Below, one piece after another: positions 53,522 to 63,873 of a stretch of DNA of 64,000 nucleotides (position 1 is its first letter; each line of letters starts with the position of its first letter). The notes under the pieces are model-generated. The model was given only the letters and a program-made list of their open reading frames with translations, searched no databases and was not told where the DNA came from. The position numbers were made by a program, and so were the translations under genes. The stretch comes from Limnobacter alexandrii (GTDB lineage: Bacteria > Pseudomonadota > Gammaproteobacteria > Burkholderiales > Burkholderiaceae_B), in contig NZ_SWKN01000009.1 of NCBI RefSeq assembly GCF_005871185.1, positions 226,976-290,975 on the forward strand. The letters are read 5' to 3'.

Positions 53522-54118
53522 ATGAGCATGAACGGAATCAACCCAATTCTAATGAACCCATTGAATATTGCCCCTGCACCTCCCCAGGCCCAACAGCGCC
53601 CCACCGTGGAAGCGGTCAGGGCCTTAGCCACGCAAATCAGAGCGCAGACCGCAATTTTAATTCCCTTGGTGAACAATATCTGCACATCGTGGATGATGTT
53701 GCCACAGGCGCAGGCTGTCGCCGCGTCCGCTTTACAACAACTCAAAAGCACCTTCCTGGAACCCAATGAGGGTCATGCGGACTTTCTTCGCAAACTAGAG
53801 AATTGCACTGATGAAGTGCGGCACAACGCCAGAGAGGTTACTCGTTTGGCCATCTCATTGGACAACAACAGCTTCGAGGCGCTGGAGATCGCCAGCCATT
53901 TGCTCGAGCAAGGTCCGAGCAACTTGCTGGTGACGACGCCATTGGGACCTTGGTCTTTGTCAAAGCAGAATATTGACACCAACTTGCTTTACAAGCTCAC
54001 AGGTGATATTGAAGTGCTGCAAGGCCCACAACCCCAGGACCAAAGCAATCTGGCTGCCTTGCATGCGGAATGGGCGCAAGAGGATGATGCAATCGCCCCC
54101 TACGCACCCCAACGCTAG
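53522..54118 (+). CDS. Orphan helical protein of unknown function
   Basis: 198 residues, no recognised domain, signal peptide or membrane segment. A Pro/Asn/Met-rich start (NPILMNPLNIAPAPPQAQQR) is followed by predicted helices (TVEAVRALATQIRAQTAIL; FLRKLENCTDEVRHNARE) and an acidic end. The start may be ATG 53522, 53528 or 53552; none has a strong ribosome site. It is divergent from aroG and convergent with tldD (one base apart). Similar in character to the other orphans in this window. Confidence 0.55.
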   Translation: MSMNGINPILMNPLNIAPAPPQAQQRPTVEAVRALATQIRAQTAILIPLVNNICTSWMMLPQAQAVAASALQQLKSTFLEPNEGHADFLRKLENCTDEVRHNAREVTRLAISLDNNSFEALEIASHLLEQGPSNLLVTTPLGPWSLSKQNIDTNLLYKLTGDIEVLQGPQPQDQSNLAALHAEWAQEDDAIAPYAPQR

Positions 54119-54119
54119 T

Positions 54120-55589
54120 TTACTGAGTACCGCCCATTACCAGCCCGTCAATGCGCAATGTGGGCTGGCCCACACCCACAGGCACGCTTTGCCCTTCTTT
54201 GCCACAGGTGCCTACGCCGTCATCCAATGCCATGTCGTTGCCCACCATGGAAATTTTGGTGAGCGAGTCGGGGCCATTGCCGATCAGGGTAGCTCCTTTG
54301 AGCGGATAGGTAATCTTGCCGTTTTCAATTTTGTAGGCCAGCGAGGCCGAGAACACAAACTTGCCGCTGGTGATATCAACCTGTCCACCGCCAAAGTTCA
54401 CGGCATACACACCGTCTTTCACGCTGGCAATAATTTCCTCAGGGGTTTTGTCGCCATTCAACATGTAGGTGTTGGTCATGCGGGGCATGGGCAAGTGGGC
54501 AAAACTTTCTCGGCGACCGTTACCAGTCACCGGCATTTTCATCAGGCGCGCATTGGTGATGTCTTGAATGTAGCCCTTCAAAATACCGTCTTCAATCAGC
54601 GTTGTGCACTGGGTTTTATTGCCCTCGTCGTCAATATTGAGCGAGCCACGGCGGCTGGCCAAGGTTCCGTCGTCCACAATGGTTACGCCCTTGGCGGCAA
54701 CGCGCTGGCCGATCATGCCTGAAAACGCACTGCTGCCCTTTCGGTTAAAGTCGCCTTCCAGGCCGTGGCCAATCGCTTCATGCAGCAAAATACCCGGCCA
54801 ACCCGAGCCCAAAACCACTGTTTGCGTGCCTGCGGGCGCAGGACGGGCTTCCAGATTGATCAAAGCCTGATCGACCGCGGTGTGGGCATGGTGCATTAAA
54901 AATGCGTCGTTGAAATGACCAAAATCGTAACGGCCACCCGCGCCAGAGGAACCTGTTTCGCGACGGCCTTTTTGCTCGACCACCACGCTCACATTCACGC
55001 GCACCAAGGGGCGCACATCGGCGGCCAGGACACCGTCGCTTCGGGCAACCAGCACCACATCGTACGCACCCACAATATTGGCCATGACCTGTTTCACGCG
55101 CTTGTCGCGCTTGCGGGCGAATTGCTCCAGGCGTTTGAGCAGATCCACTTTTTCAGTGGAGGTTAGCGTTGGAATGGGGTTCAGGGGGCTATACAGGGCA
55201 CGGCTTTCGGCACCCGCAAAACCCTTGCCTGTTTTCAGATTGCGGTTGGCGGTTTTCCCCAGGCTTGCAATTTCACGCACCGATTTTGCGGCTGCCAAAA
55301 TTGGCTTGAAGGAAATGTCATCAGAGTACGCAAACGCTGTTTTATCACCGCTGACAGCGCGCACGCCCACACCTTGTTCAATGTTGTAGCTGCCCGATTT
55401 CACAATGCCTTCGTCCAGCGACCAGCCTTCAATACAACCGTATTGGAAGTACAAATCGGCGAAATCCACCTTGTGGGAGAAAATTTCACCAAAGGCCTTT
55501 TGAATGTGGCCCTCATCGATACCATAGGGGGTCCACAACAGGCTTTGAGCGGTGGCCAGGTTGGAAATGGCGGGGTCTACTACTTTCAT
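54120..55589 (-). CDS. tldD: Metalloprotease TldD
   Basis: 489 residues from MKVVDPAISN (AAAGGA upstream); the frame extends 19 codons further without family match. TldD pairs with TldE (PmbA) to form a barrel that degrades unfolded peptides and matures microcins and some antitoxins. The zinc site HEAIGHGLEGD (HExxxH) and the C-terminal GICGKEGQSVPV-like segment (here GTCGKEGQSVPVGVGQPTL) are present. It lies 10 bases after the nitrilase gene. Confidence 0.93.
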   Translation of the reverse strand: MKVVDPAISNLATAQSLLWTPYGIDEGHIQKAFGEIFSHKVDFADLYFQYGCIEGWSLDEGIVKSGSYNIEQGVGVRAVSGDKTAFAYSDDISFKPILAAAKSVREIASLGKTANRNLKTGKGFAGAESRALYSPLNPIPTLTSTEKVDLLKRLEQFARKRDKRVKQVMANIVGAYDVVLVARSDGVLAADVRPLVRVNVSVVVEQKGRRETGSSGAGGRYDFGHFNDAFLMHHAHTAVDQALINLEARPAPAGTQTVVLGSGWPGILLHEAIGHGLEGDFNRKGSSAFSGMIGQRVAAKGVTIVDDGTLASRRGSLNIDDEGNKTQCTTLIEDGILKGYIQDITNARLMKMPVTGNGRRESFAHLPMPRMTNTYMLNGDKTPEEIIASVKDGVYAVNFGGGQVDITSGKFVFSASLAYKIENGKITYPLKGATLIGNGPDSLTKISMVGNDMALDDGVGTCGKEGQSVPVGVGQPTLRIDGLVMGGTQ

Positions 55590-55599
55590 ATTGAATCCT

Positions 55600-56406
55600 T
55601 TAAAGCACGCGGTGCGTAAGCGCGGGCAAGCTGTTTCGCACGTCAACTATCTTAGCAGGGTCAAGCTGACCCAGCACAACCCCCTCGCCTTCTTCCAGCA
55701 CATTCTCAACCTCGCCCCACGGGTTCACCAACATGGAATGACCCCAGGTGCGGCGTCCGTTCTCGTGCAGGCCGCCTTGGCCGCATGCCAGCACATAACA
55801 CTGGTTTTCAATCGCGCGGGCGCGCATGAGCACCTCCCAGTGGGCGCGGCCTGTGGTGTAGGTAAATGCTGCAGGCATCACGATTAGGTCAACTTTACCC
55901 ATGGCGCGGTAAAGCTCGGGAAAACGAAGGTCATAGCAAACGGACAAGCCGATTTTGAAGCCGTCCACATCCGCCACCACTGGCGTGTTTCCCGGCAGCA
56001 ACACACGAGCCTCATCGTAACTTTCCTGCCCGTTGGCGAAGCAAAACAGGTGAATTTTGTCGTAGCGTGCGGTGCACTCGCCCTGCGGATTGAATACCAG
56101 GCTTGTGTTGTACACACGGTCGTCTACCTCACTTGCAATTGGCAATGTGCCGGCGACAATGTGAAGGTTGCGAACTACAGCCTGATCAGCCAAAAATTGC
56201 TGAATCGGCCCCCGCCCAAACGGTTCGGCAATGGCCAGCTTGTCCGTGTCTTTGTGGCCCATCAGGCAAAAATATTCAGGCAGCAATACCATGCGTGCGC
56301 CTTGCTTGCCCGCCCGGCCGATCAGGCGTTGCGCAATGTCCAGGTTCTGATCAAGGTCTGGCGTTGCAATCATTTGCAGGCTTGCAACGGTCATGGGCTT
56401 GCTCAT
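55600..56406 (-). CDS. Nitrilase-superfamily C-N hydrolase (Nit-type amidase)
   Basis: 268 residues. The Glu-Lys-Cys triad is clear: VLLPEYFCLMG (Glu), RYDKIHLFCF (Lys), and GLSVCYDLRFPELYRAM (Cys). The order and neighbours match Nit1-type deaminated glutathione amidase or related omega-amidases, which remove damaged metabolites; the true substrate is not shown by sequence alone. It lies between yhdP and tldD in one leftward run with gaps of 1 and 10 bases, a conserved order in betaproteobacteria. Confidence 0.87.
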   Translation of the reverse strand: MSKPMTVASLQMIATPDLDQNLDIAQRLIGRAGKQGARMVLLPEYFCLMGHKDTDKLAIAEPFGRGPIQQFLADQAVVRNLHIVAGTLPIASEVDDRVYNTSLVFNPQGECTARYDKIHLFCFANGQESYDEARVLLPGNTPVVADVDGFKIGLSVCYDLRFPELYRAMGKVDLIVMPAAFTYTTGRAHWEVLMRARAIENQCYVLACGQGGLHENGRRTWGHSMLVNPWGEVENVLEEGEGVVLGQLDPAKIVDVRNSLPALTHRVL

Positions 56407-56407
56407 G

Positions 56408-59400
56408 CTAATTCCTTGTGCTTGGCTCGTTGGTGGGCGGCGTCACCGGGTCGCCCTTGCGCACCCGTTCTATAACCGGGGCTACCCAAGGGCCGCTTAC
56501 TTTGTATTGAAACGAGAAAATTTTCGACAGCGGGTCTTTCAGTACAAAATCGGCAATCAATGAAGCAATGCCCACTGCCGGGTTGGCTGCAATCACTGAA
56601 TAAATGAGCGAACCACCCGCAGGATTCAGGTCGGGCAACACCACCACATTCAGGTTCTGGGTTTCGCTTTCAAGGTCCAAAGTGCCGTCCATCAAGACCG
56701 TGGCACTGGGACCCGTCATTTTGAAGTTCTGGGTGCTGGCAATGCCTTCTTTCATGGCCACATCAGCTTCCATGGTGTCGTACGCAAAGCCTTCTGAAAA
56801 CACGTCTTTGAAATCAAGTGTAAAGCGACGTGGCATGCTTTGCAGGGAGAGCACACCCAGTAATTTGGCCACACCGGGATCCGCCTTCAAAAACTGACCC
56901 TTGCTGCTTTTCAGCTTGAATTGTCCGCTCAAACTACCGTAGTCAATATTGGTAGGGGCGTCATTCCAGCGCAATCGCCCAAGCAGCGTACCCTCGCCAC
57001 CCTGGAAAACACCGGCCATGCCAAGTCGGGTCAACAAACCGCCTGCATTTTTTACAGTTTGATCCACTTCAATGTCGGTACGCTGGTTCTTCAGGTTGTC
57101 GCCGTACTGCCAAACCCCCTTGGCTCGGGTAATCGATTCCGGGTTTTCAATGCGAAGTTCTTCCAGCTTCCATTCTTTTGGGCGTTGTCCCAATACAGCA
57201 CGCGCCTGTTCCTCACGGCTTTGATTCACCGCGATCAATTTCAGGCTGCCCAAAACCAAATCATTCAAGGTGAAATTGTCAACTTGTACATCCAATGCAG
57301 GAATGCTGGAGGCAGGCTCTTCAACCAAATCGCGTATGTCGCTGTCCAGCGTTTTGGGAATAACCAGGGTTTTAAAACGAGCCAGCACCGCACCATCGGG
57401 CCGCTGTTTGTCAGAAATCCAGGACAGGTACCCATCGACACCTTTGGCTTTCACATCGAACTGCCAACGCTTTTCCACGGTACGGGCCGCCACGGACACA
57501 CCTTCGAATGATTTACTGCCCACATTCAGGCGCTCTGTGCGAATTCCAACTTTCAGCTTCACATTGGCCTCTGGGGTGGGGCCGCCCATCAGTTCGCCCA
57601 TCAAACCTTTGTTGCCAGACGCGGAAGTAACGTCGTTGTAAATGGTGCGCCACGTGTCCAAATCAATTGCAGGTACCCGAATATCACCTTGTATGCCTGC
57701 CGTCGGTGCAGCCAAAGGCGCGCCAATTGCAAACTGCATGGAGTCAATGCCTGCTTGCCCGCCATTGTCCAGAACCGTGGCGCGTACTTGTGCAAGCGGC
57801 TTTGTTTCCGGGCCCAAATCGACCAACCAGCGTTCGCCCTTTGCGGAGGCGGTTTGGTTCAACTTGAAAGGCACACGGGCGTCGCCCTTTTTCGCAAAAG
57901 GTGCAGGCAACTTCACTTCCAATCCCTGCAACTGGCTGTTCACATCCACTACCACGCCATTCTCGCGAGTCGCCACCACCACTGAATAAGGGGTGCTTCC
58001 AGCCAAATAAGGTTCGCTCAAGGGGTTCAGATACTGGGCAAGGCCTTTGGCACGTGCGGTGCCGTTGGCCCGAATTTCCATGCGCCCATTGGCATCGGTT
58101 GTGCCTTTGACCACCACGGGGCCGCCCAAGGCCTGCCCCAGCAGTTGCTCGATAAACAAACCCTTGTTGGAAAACTGGATAACCCCGCTGGTGTTGCTGA
58201 CCACGGGCATGCCGCGCACCACCCGGATGGAATTGCCCTTCAATTGCAAATCGCCCTTGACCTGGGTTTCTTCAGGTTTGGCAATCGGAATTGTCAGGCG
58301 CAAATCCAGATTGGCGTTGCCCTCCACCTGGGCGTTGATCAGCGCTTCATTCAGAATTTCCCGCACTGGGCTTTGGTTCACAAAGGCCACCATTTTGCCC
58401 AACTCGCCTTGGCCCTGCCCCTTGATTTCAAGCAGTGGCTCCCAGGCATCCAGATTGTCGATGGTGGCTTGAACATCCTTCAGGCCTACCCCCAACGTTT
58501 CGGCCTGCTGCGCCTCAATCAACATGCGTTTGCCGATGAAGCTGGCCTTGCCATTCACATTTTGAATGCCTGGCCAACCTGGTGCATAAGTCAGCTCGCC
58601 GTCTTCAAAAGGCACCTCAATTTGAAACACACCGGGGTGTTTGGGATCAGCAAAAGGAAAATCGCTTAAGCGGCCAGACAACTCAAACTGACCGTTTTTT
58701 GCCATGCCCGCTTTCAGGTTCTCAGTCAGCCATTCCCGTGCACTGGCCCCAACCACCAGCGGCAGGTAATTGGCCACCCGTGCAATGTTGGCCATGGGCA
58801 AAGTGCCCTTGATGTTGATGACATCCGATTCATCCCTGCGAAACTGGTAACTGCCGGCCACCTGGGCCTGAAGGTCTGCATTGCTGACCTTCAGTTGCTC
58901 CACTGAAAATTCAGCGGGCTGATTGGCGGTGAACACATCTCGCCAAGCGCCCTTGCCTTCAATGGCGTCAAATGCAAGCATTTCTGCAGCAAATATTTCG
59001 GGCAGTGAAATTTCAGAATTGCTGCCCGCCAAGGTCCATTCACCTTTGGAATCGCTGCCTTTGAATGTGCCGCTGAGGTTTTTAAAGCCTGTAATTCGCC
59101 CGTTCGACTTCGGCGACGGGTCACGATACAACACGGTGAGCTTGCTGAAATCAACATCGGATTTAAATGAAACCGATTCCTCATGCGGCATTTCGCCTGC
59201 TGTTCGCCAGTCCAGCGCAACGCGGTTGATTTTCCCGGCCACCTCGAACGATTTCAGGGTTTCTAGCTGCTGAAGCTGCCCCAAGTGCGGCCCCAACTCG
59301 AGGACTACCGCATGGGCCTGGGCTGCATCCAGCTGTTGAATTTGAACACCCCAGTCAACACCGTCAGCATTGATTTGCTTTTTGAGCGACAGGTCGGTCG

Positions 59401-60454
59401 GCCCGAACTGTTTTTGACCGGCAATTTGGCCCTTCAACTGGCGAATTGAAACTGCATTCGGTTCAAACAAGGCATGCTCGCCTTGCACTTCGATCAAGGC
59501 GCTGGTGTTGGTCATGTCAAAAGGTGTGGCATCAATCTCGGGATTGGAAAAACGCAACGTGCCCACGCGTGCATCCAGCAGCGAGCGCTGTACCAGCCCG
59601 TCTGCGAAATCAATCCACAGCTTTCCTTGTGGCTGGGTCAAGTCCACATCCAGACCAAATGTTTTGAATACCGATTCCAGCGGTTCGGTTTGGTCAACCA
59701 GCGCATTCAGGTAAAAACTGCCTTTCCACTTGGAAAAATCGCCCAACTGGCGTTCTAGCAAAGGTGTTCTGAAATCCAGACGAGCATTCACCGGTGTTTG
59801 GGCCAGCACAGGCAGCTTGAATGTTAGGCCGGCTTGATGGCGGCTCAAACCGTTTTCGATAAGCAGTTCAGTTTCAATCGCTTGCGCCTCCGGAAATTGC
59901 CCCATGGCATCCTTCCAGTTCAAGACGCCATTTTTCAGCAATACCCGTTGTTGGGCCAACAGCCAGTCCAGGCCGGGATTGCCCTTGCTGCCATCGTCCA
60001 GCATGGGAATACCGGCCACTTCAAAAACCCCTTGGGAATTGCGCTCCACACTCAGATGTGGTGCCTGAATTTCCAGGTTTTTCAGGCGGGGATTGAATGC
60101 AAGAATACTGGGCAAGGACCAGGTGAGGTGAACCCGATCCGCGGTGAAGCCAGGCTCGCCACTGGTATTTGGCAAACGAACGTTTTGAACCTCCAACAAG
60201 GGGCCAAAACCTCGCCAACTGGCTTGAATTTCACCAATTTCAAGCGAGGTGCCGGTTTGGGTTTGCAAGTACTGCTGAATTTCAGGGCGATAGCGGTCAA
60301 TTTCGGGCAGCACCAGCCATTTGATCGCCAACAAAGCCACGCACAGTGGGGTGTACACCGCAATCAACACCCAAAACAGCACCGCCCCTGCACGCCGAAG
60401 CGCGAGGTTGCCTTTGACTTGTTGCACCAGTGCCTGGTTTGTTCCTTCCTGCAA
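56408..60454 (-). CDS. yhdP: YhdP family envelope protein (AsmA-like, phospholipid transport)
   Basis: 1348 residues. One N-terminal transmembrane helix (AGAVLFWVLIAVYTPLCVAL, ~23-42) anchors a very long repeated beta-rich region, as in DUF3971/AsmA-like proteins. YhdP and its relatives bridge the periplasm and move phospholipids to the outer membrane. The C-terminus ends with an AsmA-like segment (PDLNPAGGSLIYSVIAANP, LIADFVLKDPLSKIFSFQY). It begins with a TTG (60454); no ATG is available before the membrane helix, so the start is uncertain. First of yhdP-nit-tldD, divergent from glnE. Confidence 0.92.
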   Translation of the reverse strand: MQEGTNQALVQQVKGNLALRRAGAVLFWVLIAVYTPLCVALLAIKWLVLPEIDRYRPEIQQYLQTQTGTSLEIGEIQASWRGFGPLLEVQNVRLPNTSGEPGFTADRVHLTWSLPSILAFNPRLKNLEIQAPHLSVERNSQGVFEVAGIPMLDDGSKGNPGLDWLLAQQRVLLKNGVLNWKDAMGQFPEAQAIETELLIENGLSRHQAGLTFKLPVLAQTPVNARLDFRTPLLERQLGDFSKWKGSFYLNALVDQTEPLESVFKTFGLDVDLTQPQGKLWIDFADGLVQRSLLDARVGTLRFSNPEIDATPFDMTNTSALIEVQGEHALFEPNAVSIRQLKGQIAGQKQFGPTDLSLKKQINADGVDWGVQIQQLDAAQAHAVVLELGPHLGQLQQLETLKSFEVAGKINRVALDWRTAGEMPHEESVSFKSDVDFSKLTVLYRDPSPKSNGRITGFKNLSGTFKGSDSKGEWTLAGSNSEISLPEIFAAEMLAFDAIEGKGAWRDVFTANQPAEFSVEQLKVSNADLQAQVAGSYQFRRDESDVINIKGTLPMANIARVANYLPLVVGASAREWLTENLKAGMAKNGQFELSGRLSDFPFADPKHPGVFQIEVPFEDGELTYAPGWPGIQNVNGKASFIGKRMLIEAQQAETLGVGLKDVQATIDNLDAWEPLLEIKGQGQGELGKMVAFVNQSPVREILNEALINAQVEGNANLDLRLTIPIAKPEETQVKGDLQLKGNSIRVVRGMPVVSNTSGVIQFSNKGLFIEQLLGQALGGPVVVKGTTDANGRMEIRANGTARAKGLAQYLNPLSEPYLAGSTPYSVVVATRENGVVVDVNSQLQGLEVKLPAPFAKKGDARVPFKLNQTASAKGERWLVDLGPETKPLAQVRATVLDNGGQAGIDSMQFAIGAPLAAPTAGIQGDIRVPAIDLDTWRTIYNDVTSASGNKGLMGELMGGPTPEANVKLKVGIRTERLNVGSKSFEGVSVAARTVEKRWQFDVKAKGVDGYLSWISDKQRPDGAVLARFKTLVIPKTLDSDIRDLVEEPASSIPALDVQVDNFTLNDLVLGSLKLIAVNQSREEQARAVLGQRPKEWKLEELRIENPESITRAKGVWQYGDNLKNQRTDIEVDQTVKNAGGLLTRLGMAGVFQGGEGTLLGRLRWNDAPTNIDYGSLSGQFKLKSSKGQFLKADPGVAKLLGVLSLQSMPRRFTLDFKDVFSEGFAYDTMEADVAMKEGIASTQNFKMTGPSATVLMDGTLDLESETQNLNVVVLPDLNPAGGSLIYSVIAANPAVGIASLIADFVLKDPLSKIFSFQYKVSGPWVAPVIERVRKGDPVTPPTNEPSTRN

Positions 60455-60529
60455 GAAATACCGCCCGAATAATCGTCAACACCTGTAGTACGCTATTGTA
60501 GAACCAAGCTTCCCTTTATTACGACACGC

Positions 60530-63244
60530 ATGAACGACCCACTGGATTTCTATCATCAGGTTTGGCCCAACCACTCCGACTATGCCAAACGCTGGCTCAA
60601 CCGCTTTCCGGAATGGAACAGCACCGAGCGGGATGAAGACCATCTGATGAACTGCATTGAAAGCTGGCTGGAAAAAGCACGGGAGTTAAGCGATGAAAAG
60701 GCCCTGATGGCCGAACTTCGTTTGGTTCGACAACGCAGCATGATTGAGATCATGCGCCGTGACCTGCAAGGCAAGGTTGATTTGTTCGAAGTAACCGAGG
60801 CTTTGTCCTTCCTGGCCGATGCGGCAGTGCAAATTGCCCTGAAATTCAGCCACAAGTTACAAGCCGAGCGTTTTGGTGAACCGGCCGATGGCGACTGCAT
60901 GATGGTGGTGGGCATGGGAAAGTTGGGCGGGCTTGAGCTGAACGCCTCCAGCGACATCGACCTGATCTTCCTGTACAACCAGAATGGAGAGACACTGGGT
61001 GGCCCTACTGGCAAAACACAGTCGCACGCTGAATTCTTTTCGCAAGTGGGCAAACGGGTCATCAAGATGATTTCTGAAGTGACCGACGAAGGCTTCGTGT
61101 TCCGGGTCGACATGCGCCTTCGCCCAAACGGCGATTCAGGCCCACTGGTGGTGAGCCTTGACATGCTGGAAGAATATTTTGTGGTGCAAGGCCGCGAGTG
61201 GGAGCGCTATGCCTGGATCAAGGCCCGTGTGGTGAACTGGGCAGTTGACCCTGCACAAGACGCGGCCTTTCAGCAAAGCCTGGACAATCTAAACAACATT
61301 GTTCGGCCTTTTGTGTTTCGAAAATACCTGGACTTCGGTTCAATCCGTGCCTTGCGTGCGCTGCATGTACAAATTCGCAATGAAGTGAACAAACGGGAAA
61401 GTCAGCACCCGGGCTCGGTGCATGTGAAACTCGGGCGTGGTGGCATTCGCGAAATTGAGTTCACGGCGCAGGCTTTTCAACTGATTCGCGGCGGCCGCGA
61501 GCCCAAGCTGCAACTGCGGCGCACGGTCGATGTCCTGGAAGTGTGTGTGGAACTGGGGCTGATTACCAAAGACGACCATGACAAAATGGTGGCCGCCTAT
61601 CGCTTTTTGCGCAACCTTGAACACCGGCTGCAGTATGTGGACGATGCGCAAACCCACCGCCTGCCCGCCAGCCCCACCGAGGTGCTGCGCATTGCAAGAT
61701 CCATGGGATTTCAAGACCCGGGCAATTTCATGAAGGCCCTGAACCGCCACATGGATTACGTGGCCAGCCACTTTGACGTGGTGTTTGGCGACAAACAGGA
61801 AGACGAAGAAACCCCCAGTCTGGAACTGCCTTGGGCAGACACGTTGACCCAGGGATTTACCAACCCCAAAGCAGCACAAGACCGTTACCAGCATTTGATT
61901 GAATCAAGCAGATACCAGGCCCTGCCCAGCGCGCACCGGGAGCGGGTTGACCGCCTGATGCCCACTTTGCTGGCCGCTGCAAGTGCCTCTTCGGCACCAG
62001 ACTCCTGCTGGCGCTATTGCTGCGACCTGATTGAAACCGTGTCGCGGCGGGGCGCTTATTTAAGCCTTCTGGACGAATACCCGATTGCACGCATGCGGGT
62101 CAGCCGCATGCTTGCCGCAAGCCCATGGGCTGCGAATTTTTTGATCAAACACCCACTGCTGCTGGATGAACTGCTGGACAGCCGAACCCTGTTAACTCCC
62201 CCTGATTTCGAGCAATGGAAACAGCAACTTCGTGAACTGCTGGACCAAGCCAAATTGCCTGACGGGCAAGCCGATCTTGAACGGCAAATGGACCTGATTC
62301 GCGAACAGCATCATGCACAATTGTTCAGGGTGCTCACCCAAGACCTTGAAAACCTGCTGACGGTTGAACATGTTTCCGATCTGTTGTCGGAATTGGCCGA
62401 TTGCACACTTGAAGTTATTCTGGAACGAGCTTGGGATCAGCTGCCCAAACGACACAGGGCACAACCACGCTTTGCAGTAGTGGCCTATGGCAAGCATGGT
62501 GGCAAAGAGTTGGGCTATTCCTCCGACCTCGACCTTATTTTTCTGTTCGAAGACGAAGATGACCGCGCACCCGACTTGTATGCCCAATTGGCCAAGCGCA
62601 TGAACCGCTGGCTCACCACGCAAACCGCAGCAGGCACTTTGTTTGAAACTGATTTTCGTCTGCGCCCCAACGGCGAGGCAGGTTTGCTGGTCAGCAGCGT
62701 GGAATCGTTTGAAGACTACCAGCGCCGTGAGGGTGGAGTGGGTGCCTGGTTTTGGGAACACCAGGCCCTGACCCGGGCGCGTTTCTGTGTGGGCGATGTT
62801 GAAATCGGAAAAAAATTCGAGACACTTCGCGAAGAAATTTTACAGCTGCCCCGCGACTGGAATGATGTGAAAAAAGAGGTGATCGCCATGCGCCAAAAAA
62901 TGCTGGAAGGGCATCCCAACCACTCCGAACTGTTTGACGTCAAACACGACTTGGGTGGCATGGTGGATGTGGAGTTCATGGTGCAGGCATTGGTGCTGGG
63001 CTATGCGAGCAAACACCCGGAACTGACAAAGAACAAAGGCAATATTGCCTTGCTGAAAAAGGCAGGAGAACTGGGCTTGGTACCCGCAGACCTGGCCAAT
63101 TACGTGGCGGATGCTTACCGGCAATTGCGGGCCAAACAGCATGCCTTGCGCCTGGCCGGGCATGACAAATCACGCACCAGCGACCCCGCGCTGATGGTGA
63201 TGCGAAAACCCATTCGGAAGCTATGGGAAACTTTGTTGGGGTGA
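60530..63244 (+). CDS. glnE: Glutamine synthetase adenylyltransferase / deadenylase
   Basis: 904 residues (E. coli 946). GlnE turns glutamine synthetase off by adding AMP and on by removing it, in response to PII. Two nucleotidyltransferase units: VGMGKLGGLELNASSDIDLI (~125-145) for removal and VAYGKHGGKELGYSSDLDLI (~651-670) for addition, both with the DxD pair, and a helical C-terminus (ALRLAGHDKSRTSDP). It starts at ATG 60530 and is monocistronic. Its presence fits the nitrogen regulation of the nitrate operon. Confidence 0.95.
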   Translation: MNDPLDFYHQVWPNHSDYAKRWLNRFPEWNSTERDEDHLMNCIESWLEKARELSDEKALMAELRLVRQRSMIEIMRRDLQGKVDLFEVTEALSFLADAAVQIALKFSHKLQAERFGEPADGDCMMVVGMGKLGGLELNASSDIDLIFLYNQNGETLGGPTGKTQSHAEFFSQVGKRVIKMISEVTDEGFVFRVDMRLRPNGDSGPLVVSLDMLEEYFVVQGREWERYAWIKARVVNWAVDPAQDAAFQQSLDNLNNIVRPFVFRKYLDFGSIRALRALHVQIRNEVNKRESQHPGSVHVKLGRGGIREIEFTAQAFQLIRGGREPKLQLRRTVDVLEVCVELGLITKDDHDKMVAAYRFLRNLEHRLQYVDDAQTHRLPASPTEVLRIARSMGFQDPGNFMKALNRHMDYVASHFDVVFGDKQEDEETPSLELPWADTLTQGFTNPKAAQDRYQHLIESSRYQALPSAHRERVDRLMPTLLAAASASSAPDSCWRYCCDLIETVSRRGAYLSLLDEYPIARMRVSRMLAASPWAANFLIKHPLLLDELLDSRTLLTPPDFEQWKQQLRELLDQAKLPDGQADLERQMDLIREQHHAQLFRVLTQDLENLLTVEHVSDLLSELADCTLEVILERAWDQLPKRHRAQPRFAVVAYGKHGGKELGYSSDLDLIFLFEDEDDRAPDLYAQLAKRMNRWLTTQTAAGTLFETDFRLRPNGEAGLLVSSVESFEDYQRREGGVGAWFWEHQALTRARFCVGDVEIGKKFETLREEILQLPRDWNDVKKEVIAMRQKMLEGHPNHSELFDVKHDLGGMVDVEFMVQALVLGYASKHPELTKNKGNIALLKKAGELGLVPADLANYVADAYRQLRAKQHALRLAGHDKSRTSDPALMVMRKPIRKLWETLLG

Positions 63245-63351
63245 CGTTTCTATCTACACAGAAAGCCAAGATTTTTTTGTTCAGTTACTCATCTGTTTGC
63301 ACAATGAGGTATCTGAACTTACAGGCATGAAACACTGAAAACTCGAGATTT

Positions 63352-63873
63352 TCAAGTCCGCTCAAGCAGATCAATAAGACGCAAATAACTCGGGTCAGAG
63401 GTCAGGTCAGGCTTAGTTTCTGAAATTAATGCAAGAACTTTCGGTAACTCATACGCAAGGGGGCCGAGCGTATCTGGCGTAATTCTGTTCATTAAGTCCA
63501 AAGTCTTTTCCGGAAACAAGACTGTGATCGGTTGCTCGCCAGCGGTCTCGCGTATAAAACGATAGAGTGAATGATTATTTGTCTCCAAGGGCACCAGGAA
63601 TTTTTTCACCGCCTCATAGACACTTGGAAAATTCACCCCTGTCTCGCCAAGTAAACTAACCCAAGCACCAGTGACTGCCATAGTCCTGTATTGCCGCTCT
63701 CTTGGCCAATCTTCTTCAATCAATGGGATGACGTGTTTATTCCAGTCATTTTCCTCGTGACGTCCCACCCCGCTCAGCCAGAAGATAAATTGATTCCGGG
63801 TACTTTCCGACATTGCCCGAAGAATTGAACGCATTTCGCTGCAGGACAAACCGTAAGATTTATCCCAAGCAAA
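63352..63873 (-). pseudogene. C-terminal fragment of a large protein, cut by an IS3-family insertion
   Basis: An open frame of ~174 residues runs from the IS end at 63873 (FAWDKSYG...) to the stop at 63352; only a TTG (63849) could start it, which points to a truncated gene. The text looks like the end of a much larger protein: SESTRNQFIFWLSGVGRHE, RERQYRTMAVTGAWVSLLGE, PDLTSDPSYLRLIDLLERT. It recalls the C-terminal region (DUF4020-like) of SIR2 or NTPase defence proteins, but that is from memory and unconfirmed. The 5' part should lie beyond the IS. Confidence 0.65.

Noticed and set aside
36574..54118. Calling the orphan proteins type III effectors
   Set aside because: N-terminal composition is suggestive, but no secretion genes, chaperones or known boxes (such as TTCG-N16-TTCG) are present in the window.
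63336..63354. Palindrome TGAAAACTCGAGATTTTCA as terminator of glnE
   Set aside because: The dyad is short, AT-rich at its ends and lacks a following T-run; too weak to list as a terminator.
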